From: Glandiceps talaboti
Lineage: Eukaryota > Hemichordata > Enteropneusta > Spengelidae
Length of the DNA: 64,000 bases
Direction of reading: 5' to 3'
Assembly: GCF_964340395.1 (NCBI RefSeq)
Contig: NC_135549.1
Coordinates: 16,268,342 to 16,332,341 of the forward strand
Shown one piece after another: positions 1 through 12,100 of this stretch (within the stretch, counting starts at the first letter, position 1; every line of letters begins with the position of its first letter). The position numbers and the translations under genes were made by a program. The notes below the pieces were generated by a model. That model did no database searches. It had not been told where the DNA came from and saw nothing but the letters and a program-made list of their open reading frames with translations.

Positions 1-341
1 CCTTGAAAAAAGCCATGAGGCATAAATATCCGAATTAAAATGTGAGGCAAGATAACTAATATATGCAATCAAAAAAAAAAACACTTTACAAATGTACACC
101 TACAATAATATTCACAAATATATATGTACAGGAAACACAAAATATAATGTAATACTTTAAATGGTATACTTTTGGATGGCCGAGGGGGGGGGGGGGACTT
201 TAACCCCTTCTTATGATTACCATTAAATATTTAACCACTCCAAAACAACAGAAGTGTTGTGCTATTCTGTTTTGATGGACACAAGCTGAGTTTATACACT
301 TTTTGTTGGTAATTTTATGCTGCATATTTGTATCTTATTCC

Positions 342-446
342 CCAATATTTTTCTTCCTTCTGCCAAGGAAAATATGAGTGACCTATGGAGCCTTTGACAA
401 CCCTTGGGTCACAAGTCTTTTCTGGCTGAATTAAGGAAAATATTGG
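342..446. repeat. Short inverted-repeat element, family A copy 1
   Basis: Imperfect terminal inverted repeats of about 23 nt (ccaatatttttcttccttct... and its reverse complement at 424-446) enclose a core containing gccaaggaaaatat and gtgacctatggagcctttg. The same core and ends recur at 34689-34820, so this is a dispersed foldback/MITE-like family. Confidence 0.6.
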
Positions 447-1884
447 AGAATAACATAATTATACCAGTGCCAGTAGTATCAAAGAAAAATTGGGGAAAGT
501 AATGGTAAAGTTGAACGTTTTGACTCATATTTTGAACACAGCAGAACCAATGACATAGATACGCATTGTCATGATATACACGCGCGTTGTCCTGACGTAC
601 ATGCACATTGCTGTGATGTAGAACAACCATAGGGCATATTCCATATGTTTTGTTTGATTTGTGAGATGTGCCAATGAGCAATTCCTGTCATTCTCTTATT
701 CATGTGGTGTAGTGCCTCTAATTACCAACCTATATACCATACTTCATAGAATGATAACATGGATAGTACAAACAAATTTTACTTCCATGCATTATGTGCT
801 GTTTAGTAATACCAAATTATCAAGCTCATAGTTGTAGGCATGAATTCCAATTTTTTTTTTTTTTATGAAAACAGTTGAATCCTGTCACTTAAACTAAAGG
901 CCATGTAATGTTCTTTACAAAGTAATGTACATACATCTCTGTTTCAATGTTATTTCCTAAGCTATTGAGATTGCCTTCGCTACATATTTGGCACATGGCA
1001 AGTGAGGTGATATATTTATTTTTTTTAAAAATCAAAAGTCTGCAATTTGATCTGCACATGATTACGAAACACTGTGTTGTTTTGTATATTACAATTGAAG
1101 TATTGTGAAAAAACCAAACTATTCAGAAGTAAGAACCTTATGTGACAATATTCATTATATGTACAAAAATACATAACAGTTCACTTGCTCCTGCATTTAT
1201 AGACAAAAAAAACACTTCACATTCATAGCAAACACTTTCATACATTGCTGTTTTTTTTCTTCTACATTACTAAATAATTAGCCATTATACTTTTTTTTAA
1301 GTTACAAACCTTGGATCAAAAACCCCAGCAGAAAGTCTGTCTGGTAATATTTTGATGAATTATTCCTATTGGATTCTACATCCTACTACTTCTACATAAT
1401 TTGTAACTTCTGACCCTGATGAAGGAATAAACACTCCAAAATAAAAACATGTACAAAACTATACACACACAAAGGCAATGACGGAGATATCGTTGAAATC
1501 TGTCATTTTAAAAATCAACTTTGATAAATAGTTTACAAAAGATAATAAACAACAATAGGACATAACATTTGGCATTATATTTACAAAAATACAAAGTCCT
1601 TTTTTTTTTCTCAAAAAAAGTGACCGACGGGCAACAAAAGTTCACCTAAGAATTACTCCTGACGTGTTTTTATTGCTGTGTTGCACTTTTTGCGTTATAG
1701 GCATCTGGGTCACCTTTGTCCATGATTAGTAAAAAAAAAAGACATGTACATGCCCAAATACTATAATTCTACGATGAAGTTTACATAATCTAATGAAAGT
1801 GTACTTCTTGCTGTGCAAACTACCATGATTATGTACAATTTTGAAAATCGCCTAAAAAAGCTTTTTACTCTTTTTTTCTATGTA

Positions 1885-1890
1885 TTTATT
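1885..1890 (-). promoter_or_regulatory. Possible polyadenylation signal AATAAA
   Basis: TTTATT on the plus strand reads AATAAA on the gene strand about 1.67 kb after the stop. It is chosen only because it is the first canonical hexamer I saw downstream; a variant signal nearer the stop is equally possible. Confidence 0.3.
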
Positions 1891-2036
1891 TGTTTCCATT
1901 TGCATCAATCTTGTAAATGGAATTGTAGAGTATTATGTAGTAAACTCTACACTAGGTTTAATATACAAGGTGGCAGTGGCTATTATTGATGCATGGAAAT
2001 TAAGACTGATTTTTATAATTCTTCAAAAATCAGACA

Positions 2037-2170
2037 TCAGGCCAGGCTTAAATGAACTTGTACTTAACATCAGTAACTCTGTAAGGAGAATCTTAGCAAC
2101 ATGTTATTTTTTGTAAAGTGTGTCTGCATGCTTTCTTATCAAACAAATAAGGTTGTATAGCCTGGCCTGA
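2037..2170. repeat. 12-bp perfect inverted repeat, 134 bp overall
   Basis: tcaggccaggct at 2037-2048 is the exact reverse complement of agcctggcctga at 2159-2170. The 110-bp interior is unremarkable. It could be a tiny MITE or a stem in the 3' UTR. Confidence 0.45.
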
Positions 2171-3560
2171 CACCTTCATGACATGTTAAGCACAGTACAA
2201 TTCAGCTGCTTTTAATACTATGCATGATACTCACTAAAAAAACCTCAGTAAACACCTACACTCTCTTTAATACTAAATAACTTTATCTGTCCTTAATAAC
2301 TGATTCATGGTGATTCTAACATCAACCCTAACATTATATCTGTGACCAAAAAGTGTGCAACTTATCTTCATTAATAATTACAAAAGGTGAATACTAACAC
2401 TTTTCTTATGTAAATACTGTTAACAAAACAGGAGGCATCTACACCCTTCTTTGGTGCTTGTTTTCGAAATGTCACACTCCCTATGTTAGTGTTTTGAAAT
2501 TTAAGACTCCCTATGCCAGTAATATTACATGTAAAAATGGATCTGGAATCTGTATTTGTTTCTTGTGCATGTAAAAAAAGAAATTTGAAAGTCAATATTC
2601 TGCATAATTCTTAATAAATTGACTAAAGTTGTCATTTTTCTAACCACTATAACTCTACCCCTTTTAAATAGTCTCATTATCAAGTGAGGTATCTATGACG
2701 GTCATCCTCTCTGTATTGCATCAAATATCTTCCATTTCCTCTCCTTTATACTTTGACCAATATCATCCAGCAATTCTGTGGTATACTTTGACTGAAATGT
2801 CTTCAGACAAGTTGCAGACGACAATGTATATCTTATGAACGTAAGAGTACTATCTTGTCATCTGGCACCTATTTGAATAGGTTTTGCTGTTTGTTTTCCT
2901 GGATGATTGTATGAAGGTATATATGAGTTATCCAAACTTCCTTGGTCTTCATCTGTTTAAGGATGATTTTCCAGTACCAATAAAAAGGTGTGACAATTTA
3001 CCTTTCCATTTGCTTAGAGAATTCCGTATGTGACTGGTGCATGGTGAAAACATCCACAAATGTTCCATTCTTCATCTACACATGCTCTTTTTCAGAGTTC
3101 CTTCAATTACAGGATTGTCAATGAAAACTTGATTGTAATGCCTCTAACAAAAAGAGAGACAAGCACACTCTGCCCAAGTATACTTGGAGTGGCCAACAAA
3201 ACCTGCTATCACCATTCAGTACCAAGTATGCAAATATATTTGAAAATACCATGAGGGGCGCCCTCAACTACATCAGTCTATAAACAATGCAGGTGAAAGG
3301 TCGTCGACAGTTGAGAGTATAAAAATGCATCACTTGATGAGACATAACTTGACCTTCGATTGTCATCACATGCAGGTAAGAAAGTTTGACCTCTTGTACA
3401 AAGTAACAAGACTGTTGGCTGAGATACTCGTAGACAATATTCTGTACAGTGATGGGTGGGAAGTCCAGTATATGGAATACAAGATATATATGTTTTGTAG
3501 TGAACAGTACTGTACAGTTGATGGGTGGGAAGTAAAGGGGCGTAAATTTGGTATTTACAA

Positions 3561-3662
3561 TCAGACAGCTGTCACGATTTTCATACCAATATAAATGTTA
3601 ATTAGTAGTGTTGTTACTGATATCGATATCCTGGATCCTCCGCCACAGATCTCGTAATTTTC
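3561..3662 (-). CDS. CACNA2D1: Alpha-2/delta exon X33: C-terminus and stop
   Basis: It reads ENYEICGGGSRISISVTTLL, then INIYIGMKIVTAV and TGA. Human ends EDYTDCGGVSGLNPSLWYII followed by a hydrophobic tail. The small residues after Cys (GGGS) followed by about 20 apolar residues fit a GPI-attachment signal as described for mammalian alpha-2/delta. The acceptor is gaccaactttag. The tail is very short after the hydrophobic stretch, with no basic cytoplasmic end. Confidence 0.93.
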   Translation of the reverse strand, partial: ENYEICGGGSRISISVTTLLINIYIGMKIVTAV

Positions 3663-6072
3663 CTAAAGTTGGTCAAAATAAGGAAGAAATTTGTCAATTG
3701 AAAGTGAACAACATATAGCATGAAAATGTGGAATGCAAAAAGACCAGGAGATGGCTCCAGGAATGAATAACATAAAACCTAATTTGTTTCAGAGATATTT
3801 CAATCTCTACTAAATAGGCAATCATGGAGCTGTTTATATTAGTGCACTTCCATAGTCTGTATGACCCAATATTGACCTTACTGCACGTTTTCATGAAAGA
3901 TCGCCATAATACTCTAACAGTATGCCTACAATGGATGACGTGGAATACTCTCTCATTCCTCCAGGGGTAGGTAACAAATATTGGTCTAGAGCACGATCGA
4001 TATAGTGACAAGTACAAATATAAAAGTTGCGGGAAAATTCTACATAGTACCTGGTACAAGTCGTTTAGTTACAAGCAAAGTCTATATTGTGACGAACACA
4101 AAGTCCTGATTTTCCCACCGTCCATTGCATATTCAACATGCGGCAAGTAAGATCGACAATCCTGATGGTAAGAATCAGTCGATTTCTACTACTAAAAATC
4201 GAAAATACGTATTCCTATAGCGTGCGTTCTGGGAAGAATTGGTTGGAGGAACAACAGGGAACATTTCATTGATTGATTCCACCGTTTGTTGGAGGAGTTA
4301 GCGAAAAACTTTTTCTACCGACGGATGTCCTATTCTAAATCACACGTCCCTATTCTTATGTAATCAAAATGACAAGCTGATCTAATGATATTTCATATAT
4401 GACAATTTTTGTACCAATTAAAGCATCCCAATGAAGTGATAAGTCATGTGACGTCAATATTATGGGATGTATATAATTGACATGTGATGATAAACTTTCT
4501 CATCATCAGGTATGAGTGTTTGTACTTCAAAACAAATCTACTTACATCTTCATGAAATGAATAGCAGTGCTCAGATCGTTTTCTATACCTTGGCTTACGT
4601 GACAGGTCACACGGATTCGGACCATCTAGTAGAGATACCGTCAAGGAAGTATTATACTCACACTGCAAAATACATAACGCTTATATATATCCACACCTAT
4701 ATTACAAATACTATGTACAAATTCTATCAGCAAACTAAAGACACATATTAAAGTGGCCATATGGATGAGAATTGGATATTTACTTCGGATTTTTACTTTA
4801 TAAAACAATTTTATCATGGCTTCATACTTACAAAATTCAATGTGAAACAACATAGAACAAGTCTGTGTTTGTAACTCAATACTTTGCAAATAGCTAAAAA
4901 AAAATGAGTAAAAAAGTTTGTTATTGTACGTATAATAACGAACATTTTACACACTTATCAGTCTTTTGCCATATATTGAGTTACAAACAAGGACTTGGTA
5001 TATGTTGTTTCATGTTGAATTTCAAGAAGGAAGCCGTGATAATATTGTTTTGTAAATTAAAAATCCAAAATAAATACCAAATTTTCATCCATATGGCCAC
5101 TTTAAAATAGCTTTTGTATGTGGTAGATTATACAAGTAAGTGTCTTGGGTTGCGAATATAACCAACCTGTAATCATGGTTGTATCTCAACACTGAATGTG
5201 GTTGCAATTTAAGTGCTGCAATTTGAGGAGATCAGAAAATGGCACACTACTATGAGTGCAAATACATCCGTGTCTGTTAATAGCATATATCTACATGTCG
5301 CAGTAAATAGACTATTAAGTCTGCTTGCCAATAGTTCATCTGCCACTGTCTCTGAACTAAAGTTTACTGAAGGCATCATTTAATCATTTTAATTTGTTCT
5401 TATTATTTTGCAATTTTCGTCAGACCCAGTTTCCATACATAGTCATATATTTGGAATTATTTTAATATTAGCCTTCAGGTTCATTGTGCCCAGTCTTGGT
5501 TCAGTCCCCCCCCCCCCCCCCCCCCCCCCATCACCACCTCTCCACCTGGCTAACAATTCACCTCCATTAAATCTAACTTTTTGTACTGTTGAAATCAATC
5601 AGTGTATAGTCAATTTCACTATCACATGACAGTAAAGGATATCTCTCTCTGGTGCTTGTAGTACAGGCATATCAGGACAGTCACAATCTGGTTCAGCTAC
5701 AACTAACATAAGATTGGTACCAGGAACTTTACTTGTACTCCATTCTCTGTAGATAAAACAGCAAATACAGTACATGTATGTGTCAGGACTTGTCATGGGG
5801 ACAGATACAACAGAAGTCAACATATCCACTACACCACTCTGTAGAGTGTTATGAGGCAATATGTACAAATCAGGTGGTGCATGGCGTAGTTTGTAAACAA
5901 TTTTTTTAAAATAGAAATTTGGCAACTTTTCTATCTAGAATGTACTTTCACTACATAATGCTACAATTTGATTGCAGTTGATGTTATGTCAGAATGAGTT
6001 GACAACACATGTTCACTTCACTGAACATTTGAGTGTATAGTTTTCGACTGATGATGATGGTGGTGGTGATGG

Positions 6073-6130
<58 letters not shown>

Positions 6131-9100
6131 ATCTGTTAGGTAGTCAAAAGACTTTACTTACCTTGTGCAATTATTGGTACAGACTAGTGTATCGTAGTGG
6201 TATTCCAATTGTCCAAAGTAAAACTGTTTTTCAAGTTTTATGCAACTAACATTTTCTTCTGCGGCTTCTTGGGCATCAACTAATGATAAGAGTAAGGGCA
6301 AATAAATCATATTATGAAATCTTAAACTGAACAATTTAGCCTGTATGTTGTATGTCCAGGATTCTCACAAGACCTTTATGGAGTGTTTGAGTCTGTGAAT
6401 GGATTAATTTCATATGAGCAATAGAAGTTAACATGGTAAGTGTTGCTCCGCTTTCACTGGTGATGGTGCCCTGTCAAGGCATACCAAACAGAAATGGAAA
6501 TGTAATGAAATTTATTTCGCATTTAGATGCCATCAGCCCAAAAAATATGTACAAACAAATGAAGCAAGACAAAACATATAATGATTTGCATACGTACATG
6601 AAATGAAAATATACAACCGAAAACGTGTCAAGAATAAACATAACTTATGAAATGGAAAAGTTTAGCAAACCATTCCAAACAGATTAGGTAATTTACTCAG
6701 AAATACTAGACCCAAAGTTTTGCTGTTACTTTGTTCCCATAAACCTCACCATGATTTCATTTAAACTCAAATAAAACAATTCAGGGGTCATCATACAACT
6801 TTTTCTTCAAAAAAGCTCAAAATGTCTTCAAGATTACCCCATTTTAGAATTCAAAATGGCCACAAAATTAAATTGTATGGGAAGATAAAAGATTGTTAAT
6901 TTCCTTTAAAACAAGACGGTGAACCCCCAAATTTCTTTTATCATTTTGAAAGGAGAAGGAACATGTTTCCATATGGTAAAGTTTGAAGAAATTCAAATCA
7001 TGTCTGTCCATGAGGCACATGCTACCTTAATTACTATATCTAGATTATTTTGTCACGTGCAATACTGAAAACATTACCGCATCTGTGTCTGCAAATAATA
7101 TGTAAATGAGTGTGTATTCATTTCTTGTACATGAAATCAAGCGATCACACAGTATCATTTCTTTACGGAAATTTGTTGTTTCAGATAAACATACCTAATA
7201 ATAACAGAACCCCGTGCCACAGGAGTGCCATTGTGGATACTTGTGGTTATTTGCACATAGCTTGTGGTGTTTTCTACTTCACTTTCACTTGCTATGCTCA
7301 TGAAATTACAGCCACAGAGAACACTACAAACACTCATGCACATACCCCATGTAGGCCTCACTTGCACTGACACGTGATGACATTGTGTCATATTATTACA
7401 TATCAAAAGAGCTTCTGACATCTATGTTTTTCATAGTTTTTTCAAAGTTTTATCATACCTGTAGTTGATGACCATGAAGAATATAACAGGTTGTACAGAC
7501 TGTATTGAACATATGCCCTGTAAATAAAACATGATAAAAATTAGAGTTTACACTAACGCTTACAAGGAGTCTGAACATGTAAATATAAAAATTATAACAG
7601 CACCGGATAATGCTATACAGTTACTAATACCATGTTGCCCTTGACAACTGACCACTGTGACCATAGACCACAAAAAACGTAACATTATAATAGCAACAGA
7701 CGATGTGCAAAAACCAGTTACAAACAGAGAATAGTAGAAGCAAATATGTGTAAACTATCTGGTATATACACAGCTGAGTTTACATTCTAGAATAACATGT
7801 ATAACACATCTCAATTGTTTATCTATGGACTATTTACCACTGCTCTGAGTAAGATCAAAGACTCGTCACTTGATATATACTAAAATATTTGAATTTGGAT
7901 TAATATAAAGTATATATATATAATCAATACGACATATTACATACATCATCTTTGTGATATGAATTCCAATGAATTTAAGGACATCAAAAATATATTTCAG
8001 TAAAAATGATATGAGAAACTCACCAGGATGCCTTTGTTGCCCACCAATTTAACGTCAATGCTTCAGGGAAGGACAAAGATGGCTAAAAAGTGGGAAAAAT
8101 TACAAAATGAAAATAGTATTGTAACATATTTATCAAAACATATTCTTGTAAAGGTGAAGTGTTTGAATGAGATGATACAATCAACATTTTTGAATTTTAA
8201 AAAAAACTGAAAAATCTGAAAGTTTAGTTATTTTATTTATTCAATATGCAATATATAGCAAGCCTTCATAGAAGACACAGCCCCCTTCAATTACTTCTGT
8301 GTGACTGAAATGATCTGACACTTGGATTTAACTAAATTCATAGTTATAACTGTTAATAAACTTACAACATGTATAGATCTGCCTGATGCCGTTGTTTGTT
8401 TCTCTTCAAGCTTTGGACAGGATGCCTGGTAGTCAAAGGATTCAACTCTGAAAGAAATTGAGCAAAATGTCATCATTTGTTGAAGTCCCATGTCATAATC
8501 AATTTATGCCCAGTGTTCAAATTTATGTTTTCAATGAATGCACGTGTGGGCAGCACTACTATGGGTGAACACTATTGATTTGTTTGAACACTTCTTCTTT
8601 GAATATTCCTATAGATAGAGTGTGGACAGTGTTATTCGTGAGATTGTTCCAGTTATTTACAGTGCATGGATAAAATGAGAATTTGTTTGTATTTGTTTTG
8701 GCTGTTATAGTGTGGAAAGTGTGTGAGTGTGATTGTCTGATTCATGTGGTTGTATGTTTGAACTGCTGAAGTGGTCCATAGGTTAATCCTCTTTCTCCTT
8801 AGGGGTATTTGTTTTGTACATAACTAAGTACAAGTTGGGAGAAATCGGATTAATTAACTTATCTACTAAGTGCTTTATATGTCATGGTGTAAATGTTATA
8901 TATGGTTTGTATCTACCTGCCAGCGAGTTTTATTGGCATCCTACACAGGTTCCCTTTGAATACACCATGATAATTTTAAAGTATAACTCATACCTTTTTT
9001 TCCCCACTTTGTTATTATTATATCATTCTAAATCTTCAATAATGTGTAAAATGGTCGATATAATATACCGGTAGGTTTAATTCGTTTCGGGGTGTTTTTT

Positions 9101-12100
9101 TGAAATATAATGATATTTATATGGGTTTGGAATAAAACAGACACACTGGATTTTGAATTAGCCATCAACTGGGTGTTTAATTAAATTGAGCAAATTCAAA
9201 ACCAAACTGGCATGCAATGAGTTTTTGCAATATCTGCTACACTGTTACGTATATTTCAAATACACTTTAATCTGCTCCTTTCCACATTTTCTTACTTACT
9301 TTACAAATAGTTTACTTTTCAGTTTACTCTTGAAATACACTTTTGGTACTTACTTTTCAAATACGGTTTTGTTTAACATGTCGTTCATGATGTTTCCTTC
9401 AATCAAACCAAAGAAGGCCCCAACCTGAAAAGAAAGAAAGAGATAGGAGTGACTTAACTGGTTAGCAACAGCATCAATGTAGATTTATAAATCTCAATTT
9501 CCTAACAATACCTTATTATGGTTCCATGTGGATCATTGGTGATCATAATTTACGAGATTTTCACAGATCTTCATTTCACAAAAACACCTATTATTTCATA
9601 TTCTAGTGAATATTCCCTTCCTTACCATGTGTTGACAGTGTAGGAAGTACACTCAAAATTGAGACATCACAGACTTTCGCTTTTTGAATTTCATCATAAC
9701 TGTCTTCTTTGTATATTCCTACAATATTTTCATTGAAATGTTTGATACAATACATCTGACTGTTGCATGCACACATATAGCCACACTTAAAACTACAAAC
9801 TCAGAAATGCACACTAGTGGCTACAACATCATCACTTCACCATCACATTATTTTAGTTAGATAGATACTCACATGATGCTTGTACATGTCTTGGTTTGTT
9901 CCCACTATAAAACCACCATTATCAAGGAGATAACAGTTGAGATCCTGTAACAGAAACAACAACTGATAAGTCCATGTGTTCATCAAAGCTAACATGAAAT
10001 GCAACAAGTACAAAATTAAACGCATGTCAAAACCCACATCAATCTTTAAAAGTATTTGATGATACAATTCTGCTGGACACCCAGCCAGTATGTGAAATAA
10101 TATTTTATGATTCAACAAACCTCATCGGCACAACTTCGTTCACAATCACCTTCATACGGACACTGAAAAGAACGAAAACAAGACTCACCATTTTGCCATA
10201 AGTTTACACAAGACAAGCGACCTATCGGTCAGAATAGCTCCGCTGGTTTTTTTTTTAATTTTATTTTTTATTTTGGTGACATGTAGAAGTGGTTCAGTTC
10301 TTCAGCTCTTTACTATGCAGTTTTGTTTTAGCGATGCAATAAAGTGGTTAGTGGTTTCATATGATGTCTCACTATAAAACACATTTTACACAGAAGTTGG
10401 TAATGTATTGTACTTTTATACCATAGTCACCATTTTATAACAAAAATCTACTGTTATGAAAAATTGCACAAAATCTCAGGGAAAAAGTGACTGGGAAATG
10501 CACACAAGAAAAAGAAGAAAAAAAGAGGATTTTGAGGTTGGCTATAAATAATTCCAATGTCTTACAGCTTTAACCCTGGAAAATTTTAATGATGAATGAA
10601 ATAAACTAGGGATCTAAAATAATTTTGAGGCAATTTGAATTTCAATTTTCTAACAAATTTACCAAGTCAACAACATTCAACTTGTACTAGTTGTAGTAGA
10701 TATATATATATAGGGAAGAAATGTATTAATCGCCATCTTAGTTTCCGTACGGCGACAATCCCCAAGTACCCGAAAGAGAGTCATTCTCAGCCAACAGGGT
10801 TCGACACTGGAGTAAAAGTCACTATCCCACAGGTGGTCCTATCTTTAAGTGCTTTCGCTTGTTCACTTAGGCTCTTCATCTCTCTTAGTTTTTGCTCTAC
10901 TTCTAATTCACTTTTCCAAACCCCATATTTATGTCAAACACTGTTGTAATTGAACTGTCTATTTCGTTGTAGTTGTTTGTGCATCATCAACTCCTTACTG
11001 TAATTTTATTCTCTTTTTTATGTTTTGGAGCTTCTTCTCTTTTTTTTTGTTGCTTTCTGTGAGTAGTTTGTCTTAATGGGGGGGGGGGAGGAGTAATAAG
11101 ATGTTATGTGGTCTTATTTCTAGCTTAAATACTACATAACATTTCTGGTACACATTGATCTAACTATTGCATTTTTAAAAGACAAAAAATTACCTTCCCA
11201 TAGAGCAAGTCTTTATAGTGTTGTCCTTAGTGCATATTAGAATGTATTTACAACATAAAAATAAATAAATTTGAAGGTTACCAGCAGTTACAGCAAAATG
11301 TTGTTACTAATTACATGTACAAGTCACTTCGTCTATTTTCGTGTCTATGTACTTCCGGGTTGACATAAACGTTAAACGTGATACAGTTGGCCCTATAATT
11401 ACTAAGAAATGACAAAACCGTTCGCAAAATAAAGTTCAGGATTTTAATTTTTCAAACTGAATACCAAAACATGAACACGGAACACGGAACACGGAATCGT
11501 GTCAGTGCATGGATGTATTAGTGATGTATCACTAATACATCCATGGTCAGTGTTACTAAGTAAGTTAGCAGTTTCATTATAGGCTGTAAGTTGTACCGGT
11601 AAAAAACCATCATCACATCATGTAGGAAGTACAAAAACATAGAACACGTTGTTTTCTTGCTGAATAAACTCACTGAAATAACAACACAGTCAAATTGCGT
11701 CTTCGATTTTGACAGCCACCATTGTTATGATTGAGCTTCACTAGTTCCGTTGAACGTGGCCGGGCGAACGCCGACATCCAATTTGTACAGCGTTTTAACA
11801 AAGGGAGCTCGTCAATAACCTACCGAATAATTAACTCAGAAACGAAGTTTAAATACTAACTGATCTAAAATTACTGTTCAGAAAGACTACGCATCCGTAC
11901 ATAAATACGAATTCATGCGACAAAGATTTCGACTTATTATACACATATCATCGTACAACTAATTTTATTGGCTACATTTGAAAGGTCTCACTTGATTGGC
12001 TCATCGTTCGCTATTCCCGTTTTCAAGAGACACCCTGCCAGAATAAAGTGCCACGTAGTACAGCAATGGCGCGAGATCGTCTGTTGGGCGACTTTCCCAC

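Larger units (their letters stand above)
1..3560 (-). other. 3' UTR and downstream flank, no coding exons
   Basis: The stretch below the stop codon is AT-rich, with oligo-T/A runs, and shows no reading frame with protein similarity on either strand. On the minus strand, AATAAA-type signals (TTTATT on the plus strand) occur near 1885-1890 and 1014-1019, so the 3' UTR could run 1.7-2.5 kb. Which one is used cannot be told. A 13-nt G run sits at 184-196, with two small inverted-repeat elements listed separately. Confidence 0.5.

Noticed and set aside
4641-5110. Two 68-82 codon ORFs on opposite strands sharing similar peptides
   Set aside because: They mirror each other because they read the two arms of a foldback element.
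7110-7421. Overlapping ORFs of 86-88 codons on both strands
   Set aside because: They fall in a dispersed repeat found at two other places, and the X29-X30 splice is already complete in phase.
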